A stretch of DNA of 64,000 nucleotides from Mycobacterium celatum (GTDB lineage Bacteria; Actinomycetota; Actinomycetes; Mycobacteriales; Mycobacteriaceae). Below are positions 16,356 to 25,782 of this stretch, piece by piece. The notes under the pieces are model-generated. The model did no database searches and was not told the DNA's origin. It was given only the letters and a program-made list of their open reading frames with translations. The stretch lies in contig NZ_LQOM01000030.1 of assembly GCF_002101595.1 (NCBI RefSeq), positions 62,001-126,000 of the forward strand. The letters are read 5' to 3'. Numbering within the stretch: position 1 is the first letter of the stretch; each line of letters starts with the position of its first letter. A program made the position numbers and the translations under genes.

Positions 16356-18064
16356 AACTGCCTCGGATCGCGCATCAGGTCCACCCAGGTCTCGGCGCTC
16401 GATGATCTACCGGGCGCGAAGATACCAGTGCCACCTGCCGGGTCCTGGAACGCTCCCGTGCTCTCGTCGTACGTGGTGTAAGCCGCACCGCTGGCCTGCG
16501 GCACCGGCCCCGGCGGCGGACCCCACGGCTTCTCGGGCGGGGGGAATGGCGGCGGCGGTGAGAGACCTTCCGGTGGTGGGGGCGGCGGAACCGCCTTCGG
16601 GAACGGGATCATGGGCGGCTGCGGCGGGTAGGGCGCCGGCGGTATCCACGCCTGTCGACCGTCGGTGCCGCCGGTGTTGGGCGGCGGCGGCGTCGGGAAT
16701 GGCTGATTCGGCGCCGGTCCCGGTCCCGGCACCACCCCGGGCGGGGGCGGTCCTACTATGGGTGTGCCCGGATCCGGATCGGCACCCGGCGGAATGTACG
16801 GGAACTTGTTGGGCGGCAAGATGTTCAGCCCGTTCGTGACCGGGGTGTCGTACGGGATCGGCGGCCCGCGCCACGGGTTGGTCCCAATCGGCACGTAACC
16901 GCGCGGGTCACGACACAACGCCACAGTCGGTGCCCGCTTACCCGGAAACTCCTGGCACGGGTAGTTCCGTGCGCCCCGCACCGTGGACGGGTCATTCTGG
17001 GCGGTCTTGCAGTACATGTCCGTCGGGATCTCACGCACCGTCTCGTCGGCGGGCGTGCGGATCAGCGGCGGCGGAATGAAGCCGGTGTTGCACGGCGGTG
17101 GGTCAATGTTGATCTTGAAGTCCAGCTTGGCGCCCTCGTCCTGTGGCTCACCGCCCGCCGCGGTGGTGATCGCCGCGAAAAGCGCCGGCAAGACAACCAG
17201 CAGGTGCTCGAGCGACTTGTGGTAGATCACGCCGACCCGGCCGAGGTTGGCCAGACTGGCCGCCAGCATCGGGAACGAGGGCCGGATGCCGGAGAACGCC
17301 GTGTTGGCCTCGTCGGCGGCCGGTGGAACCACAGCCAGCAGCTGGCGAAGTTGCGGATCGGCTTGCCGCACTTCGGAAGTGAAGCGTGCCAGCCCGTCGG
17401 ACAGCGACTTGATGTCGTCACCGGCGCGAATCTGGGCCTGCAGGAACGGACCCACCTGATCGACCAACTGCGAGGTCTGGGGAAAGTAGGCGTTGGCCTC
17501 GTCCACGAGCAGCCGCGACGACTCGATCAGCCGGGCCAATTCCGGACCGGATCCGTTGAACGCCTTGAATGTTTCGTGCAGCAATTCGCGCAGCCGGGTG
17601 TCGGCCACACTGTTGACCAGGGTCTCGGATTGGCGCAGCAGGGTGGCGATGTCCAGTGGGATCCGGGTGTTGTCCCGCGCGATCCGCGATCCGTTATGCA
17701 GCTTGGTCGCGGCCGGAGAATCCGGCGGCACGAGATCCACGTACTGCTCACCGATTGCCGACACGCTTTTCACGGTGGCCGTGACGTTCGACGGCACGGC
17801 AGTTCCGCTGTTCAGCCGCATGACCGCGTCGACGCCATTCGGGTTCAGCCCCACCGACTCCACCCGGCCGACCGCCACACCGCGGTACGTGACGTTGGCG
17901 TTCTTGTACAGACCACCGCCGGCGACGAAATCGGCGGTTACCTGGTAGGTGCCGACGCCAAGGGCGGCCGGCAACCGCAAGTAGAAAATCGCCATCACCG
18001 CAACGGTGATCACAGTGACCACGCCGAAGATGGTCAGTTGGGCTCGGGTCAGGCGATCCAGCAT
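16352..18064 (-). CDS. mce4F: Mce4F, substrate-binding MlaD-domain protein of the Mce4 sterol importer
   Basis: Mce4F is one of six MlaD-domain proteins of the Mce4 system, which imports cholesterol across the mycobacterial envelope. The 570-residue product has a membrane anchor (about 8-30), an MlaD domain (about 38-115: TADFVAGGGLYKNANVTYRGVAVG), a helical Mce domain to about 320, and a long Pro/Gly-rich tail from about 425 that ends near 535. M. tuberculosis Mce4F is about 564 residues. The ATG at 18064 overlaps the lprN stop (TGATG); the open frame continuing to 18205 is an overlap shadow. The tail may project through the periplasm. Confidence 0.9.
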   Translation of the reverse strand: MLDRLTRAQLTIFGVVTVITVAVMAIFYLRLPAALGVGTYQVTADFVAGGGLYKNANVTYRGVAVGRVESVGLNPNGVDAVMRLNSGTAVPSNVTATVKSVSAIGEQYVDLVPPDSPAATKLHNGSRIARDNTRIPLDIATLLRQSETLVNSVADTRLRELLHETFKAFNGSGPELARLIESSRLLVDEANAYFPQTSQLVDQVGPFLQAQIRAGDDIKSLSDGLARFTSEVRQADPQLRQLLAVVPPAADEANTAFSGIRPSFPMLAASLANLGRVGVIYHKSLEHLLVVLPALFAAITTAAGGEPQDEGAKLDFKINIDPPPCNTGFIPPPLIRTPADETVREIPTDMYCKTAQNDPSTVRGARNYPCQEFPGKRAPTVALCRDPRGYVPIGTNPWRGPPIPYDTPVTNGLNILPPNKFPYIPPGADPDPGTPIVGPPPPGVVPGPGPAPNQPFPTPPPPNTGGTDGRQAWIPPAPYPPQPPMIPFPKAVPPPPPPEGLSPPPPFPPPEKPWGPPPGPVPQASGAAYTTYDESTGAFQDPAGGTGIFAPGRSSSAETWVDLMRDPRQL

Positions 18065-19224
18065 CAGTGCTTCCCCTCCGAGTACCCCGGCGGGATCTTG
18101 AACGGGTCTGCCGCCTGCCCTGACAGGTTGGCCATTTCCCCGACCAAAAAGTCCGGCGGGTTTAGGACGTCGTTCATGTGCAGCATGTTCGGGTCCAGCG
18201 GCCACGCGGTGGTGAAGAACGTTTCACCGAGCCGGCGCACGGTGAGGTCGAAGGTGGTGAACACATTGAGGTAGTCGCCGCGCACCGCCTGCTTGATGCC
18301 GAAGTTGGGGAACGGAAAGGTCAGCAGGAGCTGCAGCGACGTGACGAAATTCTTGCGGTTGTCGGCCAGTGCCTTGGTCGCCGAATATGCGCTCTTGAGG
18401 TCTTCGGCGAAATCCACCTTGGTTTCCGAGAGTACATGCGAGGCGACCGTCGCCACCTTCTTGAGGGCGGCGAACGCGTCGATGATGTGGTCCCGGTTCT
18501 TGTTGAGCACCAGCAGCGCCTCCGGCAACGAGTCGAGCGCTCGGCCCAGGCTGTCCTTGTTGTGCGCGAGGATCGCCGAGAATCGGTCCAATCCCTCGAT
18601 GGCGGCGATGATCTCGTTGACTTGGTTGTTGAGCCCTGCGGTCAACTCGGCGAGCCTTGACACAAGATCGACGAACTGGCTTTGCCGGCCAGCCACCGCC
18701 TTGTACGTCTCGTCGGTGATCTCTTGCAGCGCACCGAGGTTGCCCTTGTTGACCACCACGCCCAGTGCCGAGAGGACCTCTTCGGTCGTGGGGTAGCGAC
18801 TGGTGTGCGACTCCTGGATTCTCGAGCCGTCGCGCAGCCTCCCGACCGGCGGCTGGTTCTTCGGGGCAGCCAGCTCGATGTGTTGGGACCCAAGGAGCGA
18901 CGTCTGTGCCACTTTGGCTGTCGAGTTCTCCGGCAACACCACGTTGCGGTCGAGCGCCAATTCCACTGCCGCAAAGAAACTTCCATCGGGGCGCTGCATC
19001 GCGTCGATCCCCGACACGCTGCCGACGGTGACGTCGTCGACCATGACCGGCGAGTTCTGCGGCAGTGTCGCCACGTCGGCCAAGTCGACGGTGATCGAGT
19101 AGGAGCCGACGCCATGGCCAGCGGTGCCGGGCAACGAGATGGAGTTCAGCCCGCCGAACTTACAACCGGCCAGCAGCATGCCGCTCGCTGCAATTGCCAT
19201 GCCACGCAACATAACTCGCTTCAT
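18064..19224 (-). CDS. lprN: Mce4E lipoprotein (LprN) of the Mce4 importer
   Basis: This 386-residue product is the lipoprotein member of the Mce4 set. The signal peptide ends in the lipobox LLAGC with the acylated cysteine at residue 21. The MlaD domain follows (about 40-120: TVDLADVATLPQNSPVMVDDVTVGSV), then the helical Mce region with coiled-coil-like heptads to about 290. Residues 330-386 form an extended C-terminus. M. tuberculosis LprN is 384 residues. Its ATG overlaps the mce4D stop by 4 bases. It is expected at the outer face of the plasma membrane as part of the hexameric Mce channel. Confidence 0.92.
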   Translation of the reverse strand: MKRVMLRGMAIAASGMLLAGCKFGGLNSISLPGTAGHGVGSYSITVDLADVATLPQNSPVMVDDVTVGSVSGIDAMQRPDGSFFAAVELALDRNVVLPENSTAKVAQTSLLGSQHIELAAPKNQPPVGRLRDGSRIQESHTSRYPTTEEVLSALGVVVNKGNLGALQEITDETYKAVAGRQSQFVDLVSRLAELTAGLNNQVNEIIAAIEGLDRFSAILAHNKDSLGRALDSLPEALLVLNKNRDHIIDAFAALKKVATVASHVLSETKVDFAEDLKSAYSATKALADNRKNFVTSLQLLLTFPFPNFGIKQAVRGDYLNVFTTFDLTVRRLGETFFTTAWPLDPNMLHMNDVLNPPDFLVGEMANLSGQAADPFKIPPGYSEGKH

Positions 19225-20609
19225 CGGCCCGCTCCCTGCTCCGCGTGCAGCGGGCCGGGCGCTGGACCGACCGGTGCGGCAGCCGGCGCGGGCGCAAGTG
19301 CGGGTGCCGGGGCGTTCGACGGCGCGGGCGGGACCAGCATGGCCTGCAGGTCGTCCGGGCTGGGCGGATGAACCCCTGGCGCCGGTATCCAGGTCAGCTC
19401 CGGGATCGGCGTCTGCGCCTTGGCCTGGGTGGCCGGCGTGTCGTAGATGATCTGGCCCTTGTACGCGGTGATCGAGTTGATCGGGTGGAACATGAACGGC
19501 GGATAGTTCGCGGTCAACCGGCGCAGTGGCGGGGCCAAACGCTCCCGGCAGATCTCGGCACGCTTGTAATAGTCGGGCGCCACCAGTCCGGCCGCGGTGT
19601 CGAAGGAACCGCCGCAGATGAATTGGACTGGGTTGGAGAAGTTGGGAATCGATAGCAGGCCGTTGAGCGTGCCCTGCGCCGGGTCGTAGATGTTGTAGAA
19701 GTTGCTGATCCCGGGACCTGCGACGTGCAGCACCTGCTCGATGTTCTCGCTTTGGTCGCTCAAGGTCTTGGTCAAATCGCCCAGCTTGTTGACCGTTCCG
19801 ATCAGCGTCGAATTGTTCTGGTGCAGAAAGTCTTTGACGTCGCTCAGAGCCTGATTGAGCATGCCGAGCGTCTGGTCGAGGTGCTCGGAGCTCTTGGCGA
19901 GCACCTGCGAAACCGAGGCCACGTGTCCGGCGAACGCCACGATCTGTTCGTTGCTAGACGACAGTGCGTCGACCAGCACCTGCAGGTTGCGGACCGTACC
20001 GAAGACATCGGTGCGCGAATCCCCCAGCCGACCGGCGGCTTGCGACAGCTCACGCAGTGCGGCGTGGAAAGAGTCACCGTTGCCGTTGAACGTGTCGGCC
20101 GCCTGATTGATCAGCTTGCCCAGCGGCCCCTGCATCTCTCCCGCGGCGGGACTCAGCTGATTGGCCAAATCCTTCAGCGCCTGTTTGACCTCGTCCCATT
20201 CCACCGGCACTGCGGTGCGGGACAGATCGATGCTGGCCCCGTCGGGCAACGCCGCACCGCCGGTATACGCAGGCGCAAGCTGAATGAACCGCGCCGCAAC
20301 CAAATTGGGCGCCATGATGACCGCCCGCGCATCCTGTGGCACCTTCACGCTGCGGTCGACCGACATGGTGATCTTGACATCGGATGCGCGCGGTTCGATC
20401 GAGTCGATCTTGCCCACCGGCACCCCGACAATCCGAACCTGGTCGCCGGGATACAGCCCGACAGCGGAGGTGAAATAGCCGACGATCTTGTGCCCCGTCC
20501 GTGCCGGCCAGACCAGGTAGGCGCCGGCCGCGATGAGGACCGCAAGCGCCACAGCCAGGGTCAACCGCAGTGCGCGACTGCGTTGTTGAAGAGCCGAAAT
20601 CACGGTCAT
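19221..20609 (-). CDS. mce4D: Mce4D, MlaD-domain protein of the Mce4 importer
   Basis: A 462-residue Mce protein with a membrane anchor (about 14-34), the MlaD domain (about 38-115: VGYFTSAVGLYPGDQVRIVGVPVG), a long helical region (140-310) and a Pro/Ala-rich C-terminus from about 415. M. tuberculosis Mce4D has about 451 residues. ATG at 20609 overlaps the mce4C stop by 4 bases. It acts with the other Mce4 subunits as the lipid conduit between the outer envelope and the YrbE4 permease. Confidence 0.92.
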   Translation of the reverse strand: MTVISALQQRSRALRLTLAVALAVLIAAGAYLVWPARTGHKIVGYFTSAVGLYPGDQVRIVGVPVGKIDSIEPRASDVKITMSVDRSVKVPQDARAVIMAPNLVAARFIQLAPAYTGGAALPDGASIDLSRTAVPVEWDEVKQALKDLANQLSPAAGEMQGPLGKLINQAADTFNGNGDSFHAALRELSQAAGRLGDSRTDVFGTVRNLQVLVDALSSSNEQIVAFAGHVASVSQVLAKSSEHLDQTLGMLNQALSDVKDFLHQNNSTLIGTVNKLGDLTKTLSDQSENIEQVLHVAGPGISNFYNIYDPAQGTLNGLLSIPNFSNPVQFICGGSFDTAAGLVAPDYYKRAEICRERLAPPLRRLTANYPPFMFHPINSITAYKGQIIYDTPATQAKAQTPIPELTWIPAPGVHPPSPDDLQAMLVPPAPSNAPAPALAPAPAAAPVGPAPGPLHAEQGAGR

Positions 20610-21667
20610 GGCGACTGCGGCCTAATCGTCCAGCGCTCCTGGATGAGGCCGCGCAGATAGTCCGCGAAGCTGTCCGGGAGCTTGCCGGGCTGGAAGACGG
20701 CGTCGAACATGATCCCGACGATCGGCGCCGGCAACACGCCGTAGACGTTGACGTTGAACCCCGGTCCGGAGCCGACCACCTCACCCAGCGTGGTCGCGTA
20801 CGCGGGCAGTCGTTTCAGCGCCTCGGTGATGTATTCGTGGCGCTCGTTGAGCAAGTCCAGCACCTGGTTGAGCTTGGAGAGCGCCGGCCCGAACTCCTTG
20901 CGGTTGTCGGCCACGAACCCGGAAAGCTGTTGGGAGACATCGCGGATCCCGGCGATCAGCTGACCCAGTGCGGCTCGGCGCGCGTCCAGCGCGGCGAACA
21001 ACTGGTTACCGTCGAGAACCAGTTTGTTGACCTGCGCGGCGCGGTCGACCAGCACCTCGGTGACCGACTTCGCGTGCGCCAGCAGGTTTCCCAGCGCCTC
21101 GTCACGGCGGTTGAGCGTGCGCGACAGCGACGTCACGCCGTCCAGCGCGCCGCGCAACTGCGGGGTGGCGTCGCGCAGCGAGTCGGTGAGGACCTGTAGC
21201 GACTTCTCGAACTGAGCCTTGTCGAGATCGCCGGCGTTGCGGCCCAAGTCCTCCAGCGCCGAATTGAGCGCATACGGTGTCGTCGTCCGACTCAACGGAA
21301 TTATGGTCGCCGTGCCGCTGCCGGCCGGGGTCACCGAAACCGCTCGCTGGCCGAGGATGGTGTCGGTGCGAATCGCCGCCAGCGATTGATTGCCGACGGC
21401 GATGTGGCGGTCGACGGTGAACGTCACCCTGGCGGTGTCGCCGGCCAGGCCAACCGACTTCACCTGGCCCACTTTGATACCCGACACGTAGACGTCGTTG
21501 CCTGGTGTGATCCCACCCGCGTCGCTGAAGTATGCGGTGTACGGCCGGCCCTGCGGCCAAAACGGCAATCCCGTGTAGCCGAAGGCAACCAACACGATGC
21601 AGGTCACCAGCACCAGGCCGAAGATGCCGGTCCGCAGAGGGTCGCGAACATCTGCCTTACTTGGCAA
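20606..21667 (-). CDS. mce4C: Mce4C, MlaD-domain protein of the Mce4 importer
   Basis: A Mce protein of 353 residues if the TTG at 21667 is used. It has an anchor (about 13-33, GIFGLVLVTCIVLVAFGYTG), an MlaD domain (about 38-115: AYFSDAGGITPGNDVYVSGIKVG) and the helical Mce region. The TTG start lies inside the end of mce4B (11-base overlap), is preceded by an AAAGGCAGG stretch, and gives a short head before DPLRTGIFG as in M. tuberculosis Mce4C (about 357). The only ATG in frame is at 21739, which would add 24 residues and overlap mce4B by 83 bases, so I judge it less likely. Both starts remain possible. Confidence 0.88.
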   Translation of the reverse strand: MPSKADVRDPLRTGIFGLVLVTCIVLVAFGYTGLPFWPQGRPYTAYFSDAGGITPGNDVYVSGIKVGQVKSVGLAGDTARVTFTVDRHIAVGNQSLAAIRTDTILGQRAVSVTPAGSGTATIIPLSRTTTPYALNSALEDLGRNAGDLDKAQFEKSLQVLTDSLRDATPQLRGALDGVTSLSRTLNRRDEALGNLLAHAKSVTEVLVDRAAQVNKLVLDGNQLFAALDARRAALGQLIAGIRDVSQQLSGFVADNRKEFGPALSKLNQVLDLLNERHEYITEALKRLPAYATTLGEVVGSGPGFNVNVYGVLPAPIVGIMFDAVFQPGKLPDSFADYLRGLIQERWTIRPQSP

Positions 21668-22706
21668 AAGCGCACCTGCCTTTGCTGGGATCGGGCTGAC
21701 CGCCCATCGGGATCCGGATGTCGCTACCGGCGGGCCCATTGATCTTGATTGTCACTGTGCAGAAGTAGATATTGAAGTACGCGCCGTACGCACCGAGCGC
21801 TGACAGCCGCAAGTAGTCTTCGCCCAGTTGCTCGATGTCGTTGGCCACCTCAGCTTTTCGGTCGTCGAGCTCGGTGGCGATCGGCCGGGTGTTTTCGATG
21901 ACGCCCTGCAGCGGCCGGCGCGTGGCCTTCAGCATTTCGGTCAGATCTGATTCCGCGGACGCCAGTGGCGGAATCGCGCCCGCCACCGCGTCGCGGCCCT
22001 GTGCCAGGCCGGTGATCAGTTGCTGCAGTTGGTCGACGCTGGCCGAGAACTGCGCGCCCTTCTCGTCAACCGTGGTCAGCACGGCGTTGAGGTTGTTGAT
22101 CACATCGCCGATCACTTGGTCGCGCGCGCCCAGCGTCGAACCGAAAGCGTTGGTGTTGGCCAGCAGGTCCGACAGCGCTCCGCCCTGGCCTTGCAGCAAT
22201 TGGATGACGTAGCTGCTGACCGTGTTGACCTTGTCGGCATCCAGACCCTTGAGCACCGGGCGCAGACCACCCAGCAGCGCGTCAAGGTCGAGTGCCGGCT
22301 GTGTGTGGTGCTGGTCGATGGTCCCGCCCGGCTGCAGCTTGCGTAGTTCGCCAGGGCCGGAGGTGATCTCCAGAAACCGGTCGCCGACCAGGTTTTCGTA
22401 GCGGATCACTGCTCGCGTCGACGAATACAGCGTGTAGCGCTTGTCCACCGTGAACGCCACGTCGACGCTGTTGTCCTTGTTGAGCTTGACGCCCCTGACG
22501 GCGCCGACCGGCACGCCGGCGATGCGGACCTTCTGTCCGCCTTTCAACCGCGTCGCGTCGGAGAAGTTGGCGTGGTACAGGTTCGACGGGCCGAACCGGA
22601 ACTCGCCGAATATCACCACCAGGCCGACGGCGACCAGCAGCATGGTCGCGGTGAAGATGCCGACCTTGATCATCATCGAGCGGTGCGACTCGTGAGGCGC
22701 CGTCAT
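21657..22706 (-). CDS. mce4B: Mce4B, MlaD-domain protein of the Mce4 importer
   Basis: A 349-residue Mce protein, almost the same length as M. tuberculosis Mce4B (350). The membrane anchor is at about 13-33, the MlaD domain at about 38-118 (HANFSDATRLKGGQKVRIAGVPVG), followed by the helical Mce region and a short Cys-containing end (GGQPDPSKGRCAFAK). The ATG overlaps the mce4A stop by one base. It is part of the Mce4 sterol importer. Confidence 0.92.
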   Translation of the reverse strand: MTAPHESHRSMMIKVGIFTATMLLVAVGLVVIFGEFRFGPSNLYHANFSDATRLKGGQKVRIAGVPVGAVRGVKLNKDNSVDVAFTVDKRYTLYSSTRAVIRYENLVGDRFLEITSGPGELRKLQPGGTIDQHHTQPALDLDALLGGLRPVLKGLDADKVNTVSSYVIQLLQGQGGALSDLLANTNAFGSTLGARDQVIGDVINNLNAVLTTVDEKGAQFSASVDQLQQLITGLAQGRDAVAGAIPPLASAESDLTEMLKATRRPLQGVIENTRPIATELDDRKAEVANDIEQLGEDYLRLSALGAYGAYFNIYFCTVTIKINGPAGSDIRIPMGGQPDPSKGRCAFAK

Positions 22707-23908
22707 CAGAAATCATCCCGTTCTGCGAAGGCGCCGTGGAACAGGAACTGCAGCGTCGACGGCGCGTCCACCTGCATTTCGGTGAACGGCTCGTACGGAA
22801 TGTAGGCGTTGTCGGTAACCAGGAACGGCGAGCGGAACCAGGAGCCGCCGGTCTGCTTGGTCGGGATGTCCGGCAGCCCACGGCAATTGGGGCCGCCGGA
22901 GGCGTTGACGATCGGCAGGCTCTCCGGGTACGTGTACGACGGCGCTCCCAAGATGAAGCTCGACGAGGTGAACAGGCCCGCCTTGCGCACACCGAGCAGC
23001 GGCGCGAACTCCTCGATGCCGCGCTCGATACCGGCGAACAGGCAACCGAATTCCGGCGAGTAATCGCCGGAGACCTTGAGCGGGGCGCGCAGCCGCTTGA
23101 TCGCGTCGATGTAGTCCTGCTCGGCCGGTGCCAGCGTGTCGTAGGCGTTGTTGGCCAACCCGATCGTCGCCAGCAGGGTGTCGTTGAGGTCGCCCTGTCG
23201 CTCGACGACGGTCTTGGCGACGGTCGGCGTGTTGTTGAACACGGTGACCAGGTCGGGGGCGGCGTCGGCGTAGATGTTGGCCACCGTGGCGGTCCTGGCG
23301 AAGTCCTGCTGCAACGTCGGCAGTTTCGGATTCAGTTGCCGCGTCAGGGTATTCAGGCCGGACAGCAGGTCGCCCAGGTCGTCGCCGTGACCGCGCAGAC
23401 CTTCGGCGACGGCGCTCAGCGTCGCGTTCAGGTCGACCGGATCGATCTTGTGCAGCAGCTCGATCAGCGACTGGAACAGCGTGTTGACTTCCAGCGAGAC
23501 CGCCGAGGCCTGTATGTGCGCGCCCGGCCGCAACGATGTCTTCGAAGGAGACTGCGGCGGAATGAATTCCACCGACTTGGCGCCGAAGATTGTGTTGCTG
23601 GCGATGTGGACGGTGGCATTGGACGGGATGTAGCGCATCTCGCCGCTGTCGATGCCGAGTTCGAGCTGCGCCTGGTCTCCGGAGTACCTGACGTTCTTGA
23701 CCTTGCCGATCTGGATGCCCCGGTACTTCACCTTGTTGTCGCGGTCCATCACCAAACCGGCCCGCGGCGCAGTCACGGTGACGGTGCTGGTCGACGAAAA
23801 CGCCGCGTTGTAGGACAGATACGTCAACAGCACAAAGCCCAGCAACAGAGAGGCCAGCAGCGCCGCTGCCAGCCTGACATGAGTACGTCTTGCCCCTGTG
23901 CTTGCCAT
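22706..23908 (-). CDS. mce4A: Mce4A, MlaD-domain protein of the Mce4 importer
   Basis: This 400-residue protein has exactly the length I recall for Mce4A (Rv3499c). It has a membrane anchor (about 13-33), MlaD domain (about 40-118: VTAPRAGLVMDRDNKVKYRGIQIG), a helical Mce region (about 130-260) and a C-terminal domain with two Cys (FGCLFAG, NCRGLPD). The start ATG lies 9 bases after the yrbE4B stop. Mce4A is essential for cholesterol uptake in M. tuberculosis and is thought to form the heteromeric tube with Mce4B-F. Confidence 0.93.
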   Translation of the reverse strand: MASTGARRTHVRLAAALLASLLLGFVLLTYLSYNAAFSSTSTVTVTAPRAGLVMDRDNKVKYRGIQIGKVKNVRYSGDQAQLELGIDSGEMRYIPSNATVHIASNTIFGAKSVEFIPPQSPSKTSLRPGAHIQASAVSLEVNTLFQSLIELLHKIDPVDLNATLSAVAEGLRGHGDDLGDLLSGLNTLTRQLNPKLPTLQQDFARTATVANIYADAAPDLVTVFNNTPTVAKTVVERQGDLNDTLLATIGLANNAYDTLAPAEQDYIDAIKRLRAPLKVSGDYSPEFGCLFAGIERGIEEFAPLLGVRKAGLFTSSSFILGAPSYTYPESLPIVNASGGPNCRGLPDIPTKQTGGSWFRSPFLVTDNAYIPYEPFTEMQVDAPSTLQFLFHGAFAERDDF

Positions 23909-23916
23909 CGCTCCCT

Positions 23917-24759
23917 TTATCCGGAGAGGTTGAAATTACCGGACGCGCCGTATACGGCCAGCGAGATGAACAAAGTAATGACGACGACGACGATCAGCGA
24001 CGTGCGCACCGCCTGGCCCACGGCGAGGCCGACGCCGACCGGTCCGCCAGAAGCGTTGTAGCCGTAATAGGTATGGACCAGCATCACCGCGATCGACATC
24101 ACGATCGCCTGCAGGAACGACCACAGCAGATCGCTCGGGTTGAGGAACGTATTGAAGTAGTGGTCGTACAGGCCGGCCGACTGCCCGTTGATGAACACCG
24201 TCGTGAACCGGGCGGCGAAGAACGACGCCAGCACCGCCAGTGAGTACAGCGGGACGATCGCGATCAGCCCCGCGATCAACCGGGTCGACACCAGGTAGGA
24301 CACCGAGTGCACGGCCATCGACTCGATGGCGTCGATCTCTTCGGCGACCCGCATAGCGCCCAATTGCGCAGTGGTGCCGGCGCCGATCGTCGCGGCCAGC
24401 GCGATGCCGGCCACGACGGGGGCGACGATGCGGACGTTGAGGAACGCCGACAGGAACCCGGTCAGCGCCTCGATGCCTATGTTGCCCAACGATTCGTAGC
24501 CCTGCACAGCGATGACGCCACCGGACGCCAATGTCAGAAACGCTGCGACACCGACCGTTCCGCCGATCAGTACGAGCGCGCCGGTTCCCAGCGTCATCTC
24601 GGCGATCAGCCGGATGGTCTCTTTGCGATAGCGGCCGAACGCGTTCGGGATGTAGCGCATCGATTCGCCGTAGAACAGCGCCTGCTCGCCGAAAGTGTCG
24701 ACCGGCCCGGCGAACCGGGACATAAAGCGGCGGAATCGCAGAGTGGCGTCGTAACTCAT
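23917..24759 (-). CDS. yrbE4B: YrbE4B, permease subunit of the Mce4 importer
   Basis: A 280-residue MlaE-type permease with about five membrane segments (about 45-70, 85-110, 150-175, 205-230, 245-272). It carries the MlaE signature around GAMRVAEEIDAIESMAVHSVSYLVSTRLIAG (about 131-160) where the Mce ATPase couples. The length equals Rv3500c. It overlaps yrbE4A by 4 bases. With YrbE4A it forms the transmembrane channel of the sterol importer, powered by the shared ATPase Mkl/MceG encoded elsewhere. Confidence 0.93.
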   Translation of the reverse strand: MSYDATLRFRRFMSRFAGPVDTFGEQALFYGESMRYIPNAFGRYRKETIRLIAEMTLGTGALVLIGGTVGVAAFLTLASGGVIAVQGYESLGNIGIEALTGFLSAFLNVRIVAPVVAGIALAATIGAGTTAQLGAMRVAEEIDAIESMAVHSVSYLVSTRLIAGLIAIVPLYSLAVLASFFAARFTTVFINGQSAGLYDHYFNTFLNPSDLLWSFLQAIVMSIAVMLVHTYYGYNASGGPVGVGLAVGQAVRTSLIVVVVITLFISLAVYGASGNFNLSG

Positions 24760-25520
24760 CGGGCCAGCACTCGCACGCCGATGGCCGTCATGATCACGTT
24801 GATCACGAACAGGCAGATGAACGCGTACACCACGGTCTCGTTGACGGCGACGCCCACACCTTTGGGCCCGCCCTTCACCGTCAGGCCCCGGTAACAGCCG
24901 ACCAGTCCGGCGACGACCCCGAACAGCAACGCCTTCACCTCGGATAGCACCAGCTCACCGAGATGGGTCAGTACCGTCAGGCCGTTGACGAATGCGCCCG
25001 GGTTGACGCCCTGCAACAGAACAGAGAAGACGTAGCCGCCGGCGATGCCGATCGCCGACACCAAGCCGTTGAGTAACAGCGCGACGAACGTCGACGCCAA
25101 CACTCGCGGCACCACCAGGCGATGGATCGGGTCGATGCCAAGCACCCGCATCGCGTCGATTTCCTCGCGGATGGTGCGGGCGCCCAGGTCGGCGCAGATC
25201 GCGGTGGCACCGGCACCGGCGACCACCAGCACGGTGACGACGGGGCCGAGCTGGGTGATGGTCCCGAAGGCGGTGCCCGCCCCGGACAGGTCGGCGGCAC
25301 CGAGTTCGCGCAGCAGGATGTTGAGGGTGAAGGCCACCAGCACGGTGAACGGTATGGCCACCAGCAGTGTCGGGATCAGCGAGACGCTGGCGATCATCCA
25401 GGTCTGGTCGAGGAACTCGCGGAACTGGAATGGCCGCCGGAACATGGCGCGGAAAGTCTCCAGCGACATCTCGACGAACCCACCCACGGCCCGGGCCGGA
25501 ACCGCAAGCTGTCCAATCAA
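24756..25520 (-). CDS. yrbE4A: YrbE4A, permease subunit of the Mce4 importer
   Basis: A 254-residue MlaE-type permease and first gene of the mce4 operon. The signature LGARTIREEIDAMRVLGIDPIHRLVVPRVLAS (about 113-144) is the ATPase-coupling region. I place the start at TTG 25520 because it gives LIGQLAVPARAVGGF, matching the N-terminus and 254-residue length of M. tuberculosis YrbE4A (MIEQLAVPARAV), and because GAAGGG precedes it. The ATG at 25553 would add 11 residues rich in Pro and Arg. The upstream gap 25521-25782 contains one good and one imperfect KstR-type palindrome, consistent with control of mce4 by KstR. Confidence 0.92.
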   Translation of the reverse strand: MIGQLAVPARAVGGFVEMSLETFRAMFRRPFQFREFLDQTWMIASVSLIPTLLVAIPFTVLVAFTLNILLRELGAADLSGAGTAFGTITQLGPVVTVLVVAGAGATAICADLGARTIREEIDAMRVLGIDPIHRLVVPRVLASTFVALLLNGLVSAIGIAGGYVFSVLLQGVNPGAFVNGLTVLTHLGELVLSEVKALLFGVVAGLVGCYRGLTVKGGPKGVGVAVNETVVYAFICLFVINVIMTAIGVRVLAR

Positions 25521-25641
25521 CCTTGGGTCCCTTCTCGGGTGGGGCGTCTGCAACGTTGGCGAAGCCTATGCGTCCCCTACGCGCGCCGGTGTATCTCCCC
25601 TATCGTCGGACGCTGCTCCGCGTGAGCCGGATCATATTAAC

Positions 25642-25655
25642 TAGAACAAGTTCGC
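25642..25655. promoter_or_regulatory. Imperfect KstR-type operator upstream of yrbE4A
   Basis: TAGAACAAGTTCGC fits TnnAACnnGTTnnA except for the last base. It lies about 122 bases upstream of the yrbE4A start and 76 bases from the better site at 25731, in an AT-richer stretch likely to hold the mce4 promoter. It may be a second, weaker KstR site. Confidence 0.5.
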
Positions 25656-25730
25656 AGTGTCAAAGAACTGCAGAATTAGACAAAAGTTAGTAGTTTGTCG
25701 AGGTCAGACGCTATGTGACGCAAATCATCC

Positions 25731-25744
25731 TGTAACGTGTTCTA
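25731..25744. promoter_or_regulatory. KstR-type operator in the mce4 promoter region
   Basis: TGTAACGTGTTCTA fully matches the KstR consensus TnnAACnnGTTnnA. KstR is a TetR-family repressor of the upper cholesterol pathway and is relieved by steroid acyl-CoA intermediates. The site lies between hsd4A and yrbE4A, both on the minus strand, so it should control the mce4 transcript. The identical 14-mer occurs upstream of kshA at 59344. Confidence 0.8.
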
Positions 25745-25782
25745 ATGGGCCAAGGCGGGATACAGATTGTCTCAACTGCCCG

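Noticed and set aside
16500-16760. Proline/glycine-codon repeats as a possible independent repeat or PE_PGRS-like element
   Set aside because: They encode the Pro-rich tail of Mce4F in frame and have no regular DNA unit.
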